A stretch of DNA of 64,000 bases from the NCBI RefSeq assembly GCF_014851395.1, contig NW_024040152.1, positions 21,810,644-21,874,643 of the forward strand. Direction: 5' to 3'. Below are positions 39,989-53,804 of the stretch, piece after piece. A program made the position numbers and the translations under genes. The DNA is from Micropterus salmoides. Taxonomy: Eukaryota; Chordata; Actinopteri; Centrarchiformes; Centrarchidae. Every line of letters begins with the position of its first letter. Positions within the stretch are counted from its first letter, which is position 1. The notes below the pieces were generated by a model, which was not told the DNA's origin, did no database searches, and saw nothing but the letters and a program-made list of their open reading frames with translations.

Positions 39989-40614
39989 AATGTGGGAAAG
40001 CAGGAGATGTGTTTGTATGGGAATAATCTGGAAAATAAAGACCTGTATACTCGTTTCAGGTGGACATACCAGAGATTCATGTTGATAAACATAAATCCAG
40101 TTAGAGTTCTGAGGAAATGCAGATGAAAAACAAACAATCAAAAAGTGCACAAAAGTGATATAGGCCTACATCAAATTGTAATCTTGTTGCCTTGATTGTA
40201 ATTCTTTGCTCTTGTTTCTAATGCAGATCATGTTTCTACTCTCTCTTACAGTATTTACTGCTGTTATAATTAAATAGCATTTAAACAATGTTTCTGATTA
40301 AATTTTTTTTAGTTTAGTTTTTATCTTTTCAATTAATCTTTTACACCCGTGCAGCACTTTTATTATATACAATAAAAAGCTACTCTTTTAATGTGTTTAT
40401 CTTAATAGACTACATGTTTTCAAAAAAAGAGCACAACCTTATCAGAGCTAATGATATTTGTAAAATTTAGCACACCATAGTCAACTTTAATCATATAAAA
40501 GGTAATTTCCCAACAACAAAAATGTGGCTTGTGACGATAGTGTGTGGCTAGTGTCTTTGGAAAACCGCTAGCCACATTGGCTAGTGAGCAAAAACGTTAA
40601 TGTTAAGCCCTGGA

Positions 40615-41035
40615 TATGATGAGTTAGTTAGTGAGCTTTAGAGGTGCTAGTAGGTGGATTTTGTTACCTTTTGGCATACCCGACCTAGCTGTTTTATTTC
40701 ATTCAGTGAACCTGTAACCACGTGACTGTAACCCTCGGATCAGGCGCATTATATCAAAACACCTGTGGGTGCGACATCACCCACTGCCCACTATATGAAC
40801 GTCGCACACCTACACACTCTCCCCCTTTCTATCGACTGGGAAGGGATCCATGGGACAAACCTTCACCGCCGAGTGACAATGAATGGTTACAGTTTCACTT
40901 TCATTCACAAAACCGTGTTTACATACGTAAACATTTGTTTCCCTCTGTTATCATTAAGCAAAGCTAAGCTAACTGGCTACTGGCTGCAGCCTCAGACAGT
41001 GAGAAAGTGTATTTCCAGAAAATATCAAACTATTG
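40615..41035 (-). repeat. Dispersed fish repeat, TTAGCTTAGCATAAAGAC family, inverted copy
   Basis: TAGTGAGCTTTAGAGGTGCT (40630) is the inverse of the block at 37095. CTAAGCTAACTGGCTACTGG and TTTCCAGAAAATATCAAACT near 40965-41030 are the inverse of its left part. About 270 bp in between are unrelated. Confidence 0.55.
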
Positions 41036-41049
41036 CTTTAAATGATCAG

Positions 41050-42825
41050 CTCAAAACGTGTTTACCAGCTTATTCTGACTGGGGGTCTGTGCTATTAGGG
41101 ATAAATTAATCATATGCATCTTTATCTTTATCATAAACTTCCATACATATGTAATACTAGTATTTCTGCGGAAATTGTGAAGATGCTTCTATCAGACACA
41201 TAACAGTAAATGCCACCTGGATTCCCAGTGTCCTGAACAAAATGCCATAGCAAACTATTATACTCATGTTTTTCACAAGTTCATGAACAGAACATGGATT
41301 TTAAATGTGGAAAAAAATCTGAATGCTAGAGTAAATTATAATTAATGTTAATTGTTGTTTTTGTTCATTTGAAGAAATGACTTCAAATGACGTGTCAAAC
41401 ACTGAAATACTCTGACCACCAGATGGTCACCATATGCAACCTGTTAAAAGAATACTGTGACATTTTGAATTTGAGTCAGCTGTCACATTGTGGGAGATTG
41501 TGCCCCCCAGTTTCAATGATGAATGCTGACACCGCTAACAAGACATTTCAGGGAACACTAACAAAGACAAATGCATAAAGTTTTTCCACAGTGTGTCAAG
41601 TGATTGGTGAAGAAAAATGACAGAGTGAAATTCAGAATGTCCTTTCAGAGCTAATGGTGAATAAATTATATAATTGGTAAATGGAAGGCAGTTTGCCATT
41701 ACATTTTGATTGAATTAAAAGTGAATTAATCTCAACCGCTCTGCACATGTCCAGTCCTTCCCATCCTGGACGTGACAGTAATGCCCAATCTGCTACTTTA
41801 AATGTGTCCCTCCGTCTGTATACATCATCCTTCTGCTTCTAGTCCATTCCACGTTTTCTTCTGTGGTTCTTCAGCCAACACTTCAGTCCATGCAGCCCTT
41901 AAAAGGCTGGTCTGTGCATTTCACTAAAAGCAAAACCAATCTGGATCGGTTTCTCCAGTGTTTCTTTAACTTGCAATTGGAGACCCAAAGAACATACATT
42001 TTTAGTGATAGGCTACATTCACTCAGCTTGGGTCCCCGACTGAAGGAGTTGGATGTGGTGTACTGCAAGCATGCTGCAGAGAGGTGAAGAAACAAGGTGG
42101 ATTTCAAAGGAGATGAAATGTCCCTTTAGAGAGGTCAGGCCACCAGACCCAGGCGGGCAATCTTAGCAGAGAGGAAGGAGTGGAGGATGAAAACAATCGT
42201 CTTTGGACATGAATGGAGGTCCAATTGCTGGAGGAGGAAGGGAAAACAGCAGAATGAAAAACTAGAACAACACAATAATGTAAAACTTGACAGCGGTAAA
42301 GAGGAGAGAATATGCTTAAAAGATGTGAGAATTCATTAAAGTAGAAGGAATGACAGAGAGAGGAAGAGGCAGGGGAGCAAAAGAAAATGAGTTTGTAAAG
42401 CACATTAAACCAAAAAAATATATTCAAAACTAACTACACAGTCAACACAGTTCCCCATGAGGCAGGGATTAAACAGACCTAGCTGGAGCTAAGCACTGTA
42501 CACACACAAACATCACATCACTGTGAACAAAGACCTGTTCATAGCCTGAATCAACAGAGGGTGATTTCACTGGCACTATGACTCACATCCTGTTCCTTAG
42601 GCCTATAGGGAGATTTAACCTATAAATTCACACTTTAACTACTGTTTAGTTGGTCAAATTTAACACTGAGGAAGTTTTAGAGGATACCTCATCTCCAGCA
42701 AATCCAGTCCAGTGAAATATGAGTAGACCTGCATATTACTGGGCCACATAAAATCTTGTGTATCCAAGAAGTCAGATTTTCAGAAGCTGGGATAAATGAA
42801 GTGAGCTTTTTAGTCATGCTAATAT
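41050..42825. other. Intergenic stretch
   Basis: No gene recognised. Confidence 0.5.
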
Positions 42826-42827
42826 CG

Positions 42828-43510
42828 TGGCAATGTCGGTCCACCACTTTGGTCCAGCCTGAAATATTTCAACTACTGGATAGACAGCCATGAAATCTGG
42901 CACAGATAGCCACAGTGGCCAAAGGATGAATCCTAATAACTTTGGTGATTCCCTGACTTGATCTCGCCATCAGCAGGTTGGCATTTGTAGTTCAGCTAAT
43001 AGTTGTCGAGTGAAATGTCTCAACTACTGGGTGGATTGTCATGAAATTTTGTACTGGTAATCATGACCACTTAGGATGAACTGTAATGACTCAACTCAAC
43101 TTTTCATCCAGTGCTATCATCACATCAAAATTTCAATATGTCATATGTTAGTTTATGACCAAATACGTGCAAAGATATGACATTCACGACAGCATCAGTT
43201 GCACTTCGTGTTCAGTAGATATTTGATGAAGTTGATCGACTGGCATGATTTGTGCAATTTTTGGATTGTTTTATTGGAATTACTGGTGGAATTACTAGTC
43301 GCTTTGAATGCAAGCATTACTAAATAGTGCTAACTGCCAAATATTAGCATGCTACTGTAACATGCTAAACAAAGAAAACACTGTGACTGCTATAGATCAG
43401 TATGTTAGCATTGCAAGTGAACATTTTAGCATGCAGACTCAAGCATTTTCTTAGCATTAAAACAACCACTGTGCCTCACGGAGATGCTAGCATCGCTGTA
43501 GACTCCTAAT
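42828..43510. repeat. Common percomorph repeat, copy 1
   Basis: It contains TTTCAACTACTGGATAGACA, GCCATGAAATCTGGCACAGA, GGATGAATCCTAATAACTTT GGTGAT and a downstream series of TTAGCATGC motifs. The order is shared with 49805-50230, in the same orientation. Confidence 0.7.
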
Positions 43511-45227
43511 CTTGTTCTTTTCTTTACCTGCTGATCAAGCAGTGTGTATATCAATTCTGTTCTTCAAGCCACAATCATTGGTTTGGCTTGGTCTAAACTC
43601 CATAATACACTGGGAGATAAACTGTCAATTGCTGTGACAAAATTAGGCATACATAGTCCCTGCCAACTAATGACAGCATAGTCAACACTTTGAAAAAAGG
43701 CCCAGCTGATTCCCCTTTCAAATGTTGAGCTAATGAGCCATCAGCCACATCCGTAAATGCCTTGGGATTTTTATAAAGCCTTGTCTATGGCTGTGTTGGG
43801 ATTTAGAAATGCTACAGACACCAAAGTCTGTTCAGCTAAGGTAGCCAACAGAGGGTTTTGAATCAAAGCTCTGAAGTGTTTGCTTATTTGCCTTCAGCAT
43901 AATCTAAGGAGTCAAACATGAGTGTATCTGACAGAAATCTTATATGGAGCTGTACACTATGTGGACTGTTACACAGACAGTTCAAGGCGTGGATATAAAA
44001 TGTCACAGTTTCCAATTTCTGAATCCAATAAGCCTAGAGAGTAAATATTTTAGTTTTCACTGTCACTTCATTTCCAATATAGAGTAAATCACAGTGCTAT
44101 GATGTATGCTGTACAGATGATGAAACATCAATTTTGTTTTTCTGGGTGAAAACAGTTTGCATAAGTGCCAAAAGAAGGTAATAAAAGATCTATCAGAGCT
44201 CATCCTCCTGACCCAAGCACTGATATTCATATCAGTATTGTCAAATTGTCAAATATCCAAGTGCCTAAAAACTAAAACTTTTGAAAACAGAGGTGAAGAA
44301 CATATCAGGTAGTGAGGGTGATAGTGTTTGTCCTTTTAGTTGTATACATCAACTGGTCCTGATTATTTTGAGGGTTGCCCCTGAAACACGAGCCACTTGG
44401 ACCTCCGTATAGTGAACTGTTGAGTGGTGTAACAGATTGAAACTCTTACAGTAAGTGACAGGCTATTTTTACAGAAAACACCACACACGAATGCTCTTAC
44501 CTGGCAAGACCTACTTACGTGTAAGTTAATTTTATTTCAGGAGTTGTTTTCTGATGAAGTGCTGTAATTTACTTTCTGCTGTACCACTTTCACTCTGCCT
44601 GTCTCTCATATACTTGTACTCCCGTGTGTCTTTTGCTTCATTTCCCAGAAGGCCTCTTAAAAGCCCCTGAGAGTGAGTATGAACTTGTTTTATTAAATTT
44701 GAGTTGTATATCACCACAGCAAATAAGCTTGATGTGTCATTACCCCCCATCAGTATGAAGTAAAGCAATTTGATAAATTAATTGATTGATTAATCAAACA
44801 TGTCTATTTACAACTATTTTACAATAGTTTACGGTTAGGCTATGTGCGTTGATTTCCAATTAATTTAAACAAATTATGTGTTCAGATTTGTTCGAACATG
44901 ATTTAAAATAAAGTAATAGTCCTGTTCCACATTACAACATTGCATTCTGGTCTAATCAAGCTACCACTGAGGTAAAAATTGGCATAACAGCCTCTTCTAT
45001 GAGGGTTTTCTATTATAGAAAATCATCTTGTTTAACGGTGAGTTTAAAAAGTACTCACATCCATATTTCATACAAGCATGTTGTAGTTTAATCAAAACTA
45101 TCTCAGTATGATTTCAAATCACAAATCACTTCTAGTTGTTTTTAATAGTGTTACAATGCTGAGGTAGATTTTTCAGTGGAACACCTTGTGTGTCAAAACA
45201 TAACACTTTAAAAGTGAAAACACTCAC
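43511..45227. other. Stretch downstream of the last visible sntb1 exon
   Basis: The final sntb1 exon (the short, highly conserved C-terminal segment of syntrophins) would be expected on the - strand to the left of 45228. I searched by eye and did not find it here. Confidence 0.4.
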
Positions 45228-45457
45228 AATCTCCCCCTCCTTCCCTCCAAAGTCAAGGAAGAGCATTCGAACGCCATCATCTGAGGACATCTTTAGCTTT
45301 TCGTATGGGTAGGAGAGGAGCACCCGGGGCCTGCTAGGTGTGTGAGCTCCCCTCTTGTCCCCATTCTCCCCGTCTCCCACTTTGGGGTCAGCCAGCACAG
45401 AGAAGCCATGTTCGTAGTGAATCACCAGCCGGCACTCCTGACCCCGGTATAGACAAC
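45228..45457 (-). CDS. sntb1: sntb1 exon, SU domain
   Basis: It lies between acceptor TCTTCCAG and donor GTGAGTG and ends at GKEGEI. Between FSVLADP and RVLLSYPYEKLKM lies a polar linker (VGDGENGDKRGAHTP) that looks longer than in mammalian beta-1-syntrophin as I recall it. Confidence 0.9.
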
Positions 45458-48400
45458 CTGGAAGATAAATAGATAGAACATTCAAATTTTTTGATTGATG
45501 CTCATGAGCAAACGCTCTTGCTTTTCATTTTCCCTTTATTAATAACTTTTGGATGACAGAACTAAGAGTTAAAGTACAAGTCAAGATTTGAATCATTATC
45601 CTGGTACATGTTTTATAGAATAAGTAATGACAATGAGAGGTAAATGTAAGACTCTAAATCACAAACATTTATGTAGTAGTACATCAAATGCATACTGTGG
45701 ACTTCAAAAATGTATTTCATCCCTGCCCTTGGAAAACTTTCTCTCCTCCTTGACTCAAGTGCCAAATGTAGGCTTGTTTTGAAAGAACAGGACAATTCAG
45801 TATGGTTATGTTACTAGGTTGGATGTTTGTACAAAGGTCTTTCATTTTCTGTGTTATAAATACAAAAAGAATGAATGACATTGATGCAGTTTGTTTTGGA
45901 ACAGCATTTAGTAAAACAAGTAATATACTTTATCAAATCATATTAAACTGACATTTCCACTCAAAGCCAATAAGTACATTTTGAAAAATAAAGATTTTTT
46001 CCACAGCCCTCTTACGAGTATACTATCCTAGTGCTTTCAATTAAATCTGCTTATTGTGGTTTGATGATAGAAAGTACTCAAAACATCACAATTACCACTT
46101 TAGTGATGACATTTCTTGGCTATATTTCCCCACTCTACCACATTTCTGTAACAGACTACTCTTTTCACGTGGAGAACAACCCGCTGAAAGCCCGCTGTAA
46201 TTCATCTGTTCTCCAACATTTCTAATCGCTTTCTTTCCCGCTCTCTCTGTTCTCTCTCTTCACAGCGTGTGTCTGGCTGAAAGCAGAGCATACTATCTTT
46301 AACTGCTCTGCCAATTTACACATCACTTTCCTCTGCTTTAATGACAAACCTGTCTGGTCTCCACAAAGTGTGATGTAGCTGCATATAGTTTTATTTTTCA
46401 GTGCCTTGACAGCAGCCCCCCGGCACATGAAAGCTGCATGCAGAAAACTTCATTTACAGCACAAGCTCCTCTCTCTTGATGAAACCTGATCTACAGAGCA
46501 GCCTGTTTGTGTGACAAAGACACAGTGAGCGAGAAAAGATCTTTCCATTGTTTGCCGACAGCCTGAGCAGGATGTATGTGATTGGCATGTACACAGAGGG
46601 GAGTGTGTGTTTGCATGTGTGTACATGTGAGAGTGTAATGCCTCTATGCTGGTGAGGATAATCATCTGTTTCCTATCTTGCAGGTATGTGAAAGAGACAT
46701 AGAGATGCATATATGACTTTCTTTCTTCTTTCTCTGTAGCCTAAAGAATACCTATGCATGTGTGTTTACATACTGTGTTTGTATGTGTGTGTCACTACTC
46801 TCTGTGGCCTGTTTCAGTCTCTTTTGACACAACTGTCAATAGGCTGATTCTCTGATTGCTATACCGTATTGTCAGTCCAACCACGCTAATCCCCCTATAC
46901 ACACCTAAATCCCTTCCTTGTTCAGCTCTTTATCTAAAGGCGACTATGAAACCAAGGTTGGCAAATGTGTACACACACATACACACGCACGCACACACAC
47001 CCACCTGAGTTTGGTCAATACACAGTTCGCAAATAAAGCACAGAGTAGCAGCAGGATGGGTTGTACTGCACAACAATGTAATCAAGTCAAAGACTGCATG
47101 CTGAATTGATTTTGATTTTCTGTTATTGTTTAGAGTTTTTGGCATCGCACATTATAACCATTTGAATAAAACAAAAAATCATTTTTCTTACTGTGGTTCA
47201 GCAGAGACAAAATTACAAAACCCTCTAACTCTGAAATAATTACAATTATTCACAATGACAAAAAATGCTACAAAGGTTGTCAGCTGTAAATGAGGTGTGG
47301 TAATTAGTTATTTAATATGGGAGTTTACAAAGCAAAATGAGACAACCGGCATATAGTGAGATCCCAAAACTGCAGCTTTATTCATTATGTCAAAGCGGAG
47401 GCAGTGTCAAATATTGTACATGGAGCATAACTTTAGTTCAGGCACTGATGTGAAACATTTCACTATTAATCTGCTGTTGCAGCTCAATCTGTCACCTCCT
47501 CTTGTGCTAGTTTTTTAGACTTATAATGTTCATGTATTTGTTTGTTGAGGGTGGGGGGGATTAAGGGTTTACATGATCTGAACTAGCTCTTACAAGTTGT
47601 TGTCCAACAACACTGGAAATCAGTCAATCAATCTATCAATCTAGACCAATCACGCGAGAAGTGGGTATGAGCAGAGCAGAGCCTTTTCCACCAGATCTCA
47701 CTGTGAAAGGTCAGTGTCCCTGACTCAAACACAGATAAACTGTGTTGTGCTGTAAAAATAATATCCATAATACCAAATTACAGTAATGTATCCTCTACTA
47801 GTCAACCATAAAACACACTAAAACAACAGAGGTGAGGCAGAGGAATTAAAACTTCAGGAAGTAATGTTGATAGGAAGGAAATAGTAAAATGAGGCGCACA
47901 CAAAGTCAAATACACACTCTAATATCCTGGAACCTCGAAGACCTCCCATTTATGATGAAAAATTAGTCTCACAATGTGTAATATTATTTTAATGATGTAT
48001 AAACAATCTGGCAGGACAAACATCTCCCTAATGGCATACCAGTTGCATATGGAGCAAAGAGTGTCAGATCTTTGTTGTGTTCATGAGTGAAAATTAGACC
48101 TGAAACTGTACTCTTCTACCTGAGAGCTTTGATCTGTGGGGCAAGCAGGGTTTCCCACCAGAATACACGTACACACACACACACACACACCCACAACACA
48201 CACACACACCCACACCCACACACACACACACAAAGGGGCTTTTTAGGCTGCAACAAAAGCCCTCTTTCTGCCTGACGGTGGGTGAGTGGACAAGACAGAA
48301 GGAGGGGCAGAGAGTGATAACACAGAGAGGAACTTAATGAATGGAGGGACAGTGAGACACAGTGAGAAGAGGGACACACTAACTCTGTTACCATCACGAC

Positions 48401-50739
48401 AAATGGAAATGTTAAAAGGTTATTAATGGAAAGAAACTCTGTTTTCACATTTGTTTTATATGTATAAATTACATTAGCAGCAGGGGAACTTCATATTTTC
48501 AAACTGCATCACACAGTGCTAAGCTTCAAGTGTCACAGCAGGTTACTAGGTTAATTTTCCACAACCACTGAGGTAAATGGCTTTTTTAAGTCATTAAGCT
48601 GTTTACCTATTCATTAGGGAACCCGAATCGACCTCTAAGACAATTTAACATGTTTAGCAGCTGTCACCTTTGACAAAACATTAAGGATAAGGCCATGGGT
48701 GTGCAGGAAGAAGGTACAGGTACAGATAATGTACTTTTTACAAGTACGTGCATCAAAGTAATATGTCTCAATATCTGTTTTCTAATAAACTATAAATATA
48801 GGAACCTTTTGAAAAATATTTCTCTTACTTTTGTAATCAAAAACATGGCTCTAAAGAGTTTTCTAATAAATATACCACTTCTGATTAACCCATACCAAAC
48901 TTCCGGTTAATCTCACCAATGTGTGTGTTAAGCCCCGCCCATTCAGGGTACGAATATAGATACAGATCATTTAATTTGTTGAACAGATACCGATACAGAT
49001 GGTGTGTACTCGCTCATCCCTAAAAATTATGTTTTTAAAAAGTTTGAAACATGACCATCTGGGCAAACTCTGTCTGCTGATGAAGATCATGTGCTATGAT
49101 TAAAATGTTTTTGTACTAAATGGATCCTTAGTTGAGATTGTTTTCTCAACCGATGTTTATAATATTTAAAAGAGAGCAGATATGCAGTAGACATAAGCAG
49201 GGTTTAAACCTTGATGCTGTGACTACATGATACATATCCTGCTAATTGCTCAAAATATCAATATAACCTCTGAAAAGTTTGAGTCACCTTGGACATTATA
49301 ATAACAGAAATGACAGCAGGCCAAGTGCCTGTGGAATTTGATTTCAGAGATGAACAAATTACTCTCTCCTTTAAAATGGCCTGCCGCCCAGTGAGTGATT
49401 GAGAGTTGATCCCTCTTCAGAGCAAATCTTTATCACGAGCCTTGACAGTGAATAAACCATCACAATGATTTATCAGAATGTTACACAGATGAAACCATGA
49501 CAAGGTCAGTGCAACGACTCCTCAGGTGGCAACTGCTAAAAAATGAGTGAATGCCATTTGTATGCATTAATCACACTCCTTCTCAGGAAAGTGTAAATTA
49601 CTCTTCGACTTCCATAATAAGAAACTGAGGGCTTGGTGCAAACATCAATCTGTTACGGGAAAGCTATGGGATCCATTTCAGACAGAAATTCAATAGTGAT
49701 GAGCAATAAATATTCAAAACCATAATAATTTTTCCTCCTCCTTTTGGCCTGTGTCACTGACCTGTATCCTTAATCAGTATGACGCAAAAAAATTAAAAGC
49801 TGCTGTAACAACTATTTTTTGATACAGGCATTCATGGTCCCCAGAGGATGCATCCTAATGATTTTGGTGATCCCCTCACTTTTAGCACCACCATGAGGTT
49901 GTGTTTGAGAGAAATTGTTATTCAATTTGTTCCAGATTTCATCAGGATGGATTGTAATCACTTTGGTTAGCCCTTGACATTTCATCAGGTCATCATTTCA
50001 GTTTATACAAGACTTAGATTTAAGATTTATGACAAAATACCTGTAAAACTAGTGACAGTTCAATCAGTCTCTGCTGTACTTGTTTAGTGCTAATTAGCAA
50101 ATACTAGTATTATGACACACTTAACTAAGACAGTAAACATTACACATTAGGCCTCCTAAACATTGCCATGTCTCATGTGAACATGCTAACATCGCTATGG
50201 AGCTCTATGGTTTTTGGCAAAAAGCTCTGAAAACACACTGCACACCTACCCAGAACTAAACATCAGATAGCATGTGGGTGAACCATGGATGTGCATGGAT
50301 GTTCACATTTCCTTGCCAACTACCATGACATACAAAATCAGATTTTGATCAAATACCTTGGAACCGCTCTGAAAACGTGGATAAAACCTTGCTATGTTAA
50401 TTACAGCGTAACATTTACACCTGCCTCTATGGGCACTGACACAATTTAGGAGAGTTTTGACAAGAGTTTGGTGGCCATAAATGATGCGGAAACAACGCTG
50501 ACAACAAGAATGTGGTGTTGGGGTTGTGTATCATTTGCTGCTGGATACTGGCTGTTTCATATATAAGTGGAGTCTGAAGTGAAACTTAATTTGGCACAGT
50601 GTTATCAAAGATGGAGAGAGGAGGGGGACCCAGGGGAGACATGCAGTTCCCAGGACATTTTGTGCTTGGAGAGAGAGAGAGAGGCAGCGAGGGGGGTATT
50701 CTGTTAGAATTCCCTGGACGTCAAAGACCCAATGCCAAA

Positions 50740-50774
<35 letters not shown>

Positions 50775-52392
50775 AATAGCATTCCTTTCTATAAATAGCA
50801 AGTGCTTTGTCCACATCTTCCATATGGCTGTCAACTTATATCACACCGTCTTCTATCTCAGTGCATGAGTGGAAATGGGAATCTTTATGTGTGTATGTAT
50901 ACATTTTGGTTTATGCACTGAAATTGGACTTTATTTTAGGCTTGCAAGACCACAAGAAGTATCTTAAATATCTCTGGATATGTTTTGCTGCAGCATGCCT
51001 ATACACATCTAAGGAAGCATAACAGAATCCAGCATAGTGACCTGTGCTGCTCACTCTACTCCATCCACAGCTACATGTTTTTGTTGCGTTTCCGTCTGTT
51101 TATGCCTTAGAGTGACTAAATCTGAGTGTTTATGTGTTATGTATCAGTACTCACTTGTAGTGACTTCTTTGATCATCTCAGCCGAGGCGTGACATCCGTT
51201 GACTATATGCCTGGTCCACAGGGACAGTTCCTTGGTGGTCTCAGCCCGAAACAGGTGAGTCTCGATGCCGAGTCGTGTGCCGGTCCGAGTGGCAAAGAAC
51301 AGCTCCGTGCCAGAGTGAGGCGAGCCCCGGTCAGGGCCCGAGTGGACCAGACTGGATTAACATAAACACACATAAAGTGTCATATGTTCTTTGTCAGGGA
51401 GAAGACACTTTTGTCTTTTCTATTTATGATGTAAAATGTCTATATTAAATTTTATGAAGCAAATAAGCTGGGTGCATTTGGAATGTGTGTACATGTGGTG
51501 GAGGACCTACCGTGTTGCTAAAAGTGGATAAGTGTGTGCAGGGCTCTGCCAGGCCTCCTTGCCTCGTGGAAGACTGTCATATAGCAGCAGGTCTTTCTCT
51601 GTCACCACCACCAGCACCGGTTTCCAGCACTGCTTCTCACTCTCTGTCTGCAGCACAAATTGATAAACAATGTGACAGTGAAGGTTGTGTCCATCGAAAA
51701 TATCAACAGATCTTCATGCAGCTGAAAAAGTTTGAATTTAGTTGATACATTAAATGAATAACTGATTATTAAGAATCTATTTCAACAAATCAGCTAAGCA
51801 ATCAATTAATCTTACAAGGTTGCTCATGTTAAATTGGATTCAAACACAGCCTTAATTAATTTGATGCCGCAGGATTTGATGTACCTATGCCCTCTTTTAT
51901 TTGTCACAAATACTGAAATTGTCCTCAGGTTTTTAGACGAAAGGTATTTCATCAGTGATGTCAATGGCTGTGTGCCAGTGAGCTGCTTTATGGGACTAAT
52001 GTTGTGTGAGAGAGATTAATGGTGTTTGTGTTTAATATGTACTCAGCAGTGGGTGTCGACCGGTCTTCATCTCTCACCTTAATCCAAGACTGGGTACACA
52101 AACATTGTTTCCTTCTTTCACTTGCTTTATACCTAACTCTTTCCATCTATCTCTATGTTACATTTCACTCCAAAATGCTCCACAAATCTATAAAAGCTTT
52201 AATTTAGCTGTTCTGGTCTGGTCTGTACTAACCATTCTGTGCAGTGGGGAATTAGCTAAAAATAAAAGGTGGCTGGTGTGCAGGTACACTTTCTACGCTT
52301 TTTGCTTTGCTGTGCCTCCTCGCCCACCCATCCCTCCTAACAAGCAAACCCCTCGCTTTAGAACACGCACTGTTAAATCTCTTAACTTAAAT

Positions 52393-52455
<63 letters not shown>

Positions 52456-53804
52456 GTATTTCATTTTACAATGCTCCATAACTGTTCTCATTATGAGAGC
52501 TTATCGGCAGCCCAGCCATGGAATCCTAAGCTGCTCTTTGAAGTTCTGCCTCAGCCAATCATAGTGGGATTTAGAGGGTCAAGGGTCATCTTTTTAACAT
52601 AATGACAATATGTTGCTTAGTAACAGTACTTTACTGCATTTGAAGGATCAAATATTGGCAAATTCATGAGGACTACATTAGACAGGTATGGCTGTGTATC
52701 TGTGTGTTCACAGGTGTGTGTGTGTGTGTATGAAAGAGAAAGCTTTACCTGTGTGCGTACGTGCTTGTATGAATTTCAAAGATTTGTGCATCTGTGTGGA
52801 TAGGAGATATGTGCAATACCAAAATATGCATGCGAACAAAGGTACCTGTGCACACACATGCACGCACGCACACACACACTTGCAATTCTATACCTTGTTT
52901 GCCATTCTGCATCACTGAGCTTAACAATCATCTACAACTACATGCTAAACCCCATGCAATGCCCTGAACTTAAACTAAACCTAATTTTAACTTTAACCCT
53001 ATTATTATTATTGTTTCTAACAACAATTCTAACAACAAATATGCCAAAACTACAACCCATATCTAAGAAAAAAACCACATATAACTTATCTTTAATATGT
53101 TTCATATCTGTGGACACAAAAAAATCTTAAAACCAAGTATTAATCTTTAAACAGCCCCTTGAAGATGTCCTCATGTCCACCGTTTTAAGGTGTTAAACTC
53201 AAATTTGTACTTACAAAGATAGAACAAGAGCACACACATGCATATATATGCCTGCACACCAAGTCACAAAACGGTAATAATAGAGAAGTTACCCCATTAA
53301 AAATGTGAGAAATCTAGAGGCAGCGGTGTCACACACTCACACACCCACACATATTGTACAGTTGAGCATTGTATTACAAAGCATTTTACACTCCCTGTCT
53401 CACATGCACATACACACACATTCCTACCTTCCCTGCCAGCCATCCCAGGTGTCGTATCTCTTTACTGCCAGCAACCCCTGTCCTGGCTGTGTTCTGGATG
53501 ACCTCTGCCAGTGCCCGCTGTTGGGGGATGACAGTTTTTAGGAGAGATGATCATTCAAGATGCATTAGATTCAAAGCAACTTAGAGGAGTTGAATCACGG
53601 CCATAGTATGTGATCAGTGAAATAACTGATTCTAATTGTCACATTGATGAGAATTATCTGTAAAATCAGTAAAATCAAAGACAGACCTGTGCCAGCGAGG
53701 ATGTAACAGAGTGCATGGCAGAGAACCAGGACAGGGCAGATGGCTGGTCTGGGCACCGCAGCACCACGGTGTGCCTGGCGTCAGGGGAGTGCAGCTCCAG
53801 TTGT
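45228..53804 (-). CDS. sntb1: Beta-1-syntrophin (SNTB1), five internal exons
   Basis: On the - strand, exons 53687-53804, 53428-53517, 51511-51647, 51155-51351 and 45228-45457 join in phase (772 bp, about 257 codons). They read QLELHSPDARHTVVLRCPD (end of the split PH1 domain), TEKDLLLYDSLPRGKEAW to THLFRAETTKELSLWTRHIV (PH2), and CLYRGQECRLVIHYEHGFSV with YEKLKMSSDDGVRMLFLDFGG (SU domain). Syntrophins are adaptors that bind dystrophin and channels under the plasma membrane. The wording of the SU exon and the position next to mtbp favour the beta-1 paralogue. The PDZ-bearing 5' exons lie right of the window. The last exon is not seen. Confidence 0.9.
48170..48232. repeat. (CA)n microsatellite, interrupted
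   Basis: CA units with several CCA interruptions. Confidence 0.95.
49805..50230. repeat. Common percomorph repeat, copy 2
   Basis: CAGGCATTCATGGTCCCCAG, GGATGCATCCTAATGATTTT, AAATACCTGTAAAACTAGTG ACA and GTGCTAATTAGCAAATACTA match the order of copy 1. It lacks the first part of that copy. Confidence 0.7.
50740..50771. repeat. (CA)n microsatellite
   Basis: About 15 pure units. Confidence 0.95.
51155..51351 (-). CDS. sntb1: sntb1 exon, second half of PH2
   Basis: It reads LVHSGPDRGSPHSGTELFFA, then TRTGTRLGIETHLFRAETTK and WTRHIVNGCHASAEMIKEV. The donor is GTGAGT. The acceptor AATCCAG has a weak pyrimidine tract, but the phase fits on both sides. Confidence 0.88.
51511..51647 (-). CDS. sntb1: sntb1 exon, start of PH2
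   Basis: It lies between acceptor GTGCTGCAG and donor GTAGGT and encodes TESEKQCWKPVLVVVTEKDL through SPAHTYPLLATR. Confidence 0.9.
52395..52453. repeat. (CA)n microsatellite, one interruption
   Basis: About 59 bp of CA units broken once by CC, in an sntb1 intron. Confidence 0.95.
53428..53517 (-). CDS. sntb1: sntb1 exon, linker between PH1 and PH2
   Basis: Thirty codons (RALAEVIQNTARTG, SKEIRHLGWLAGK) lie between acceptor CCAACAG and donor GTAGGA. SKEIRHLGWLA matches the syntrophin family. Confidence 0.85.
53687..53804 (-). CDS. sntb1: sntb1 exon, end of PH1
   Basis: It lies between acceptor CCTCCAG and donor GTCTGT and encodes QLELHSPDARHTVVLRCPDQ and SWFSAMHSV, the C-terminal half of the PDZ-split PH1 domain. 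Confidence 0.85.

Larger units (their letters stand above)
45458..51154 (-). other. sntb1: sntb1 intron
   Basis: The intron contains CA repeats at 46969-47000, 48170-48232 and 50740-50771 and one copy of the percomorph repeat (49805-50230). No further gene was recognised. Confidence 0.7.
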
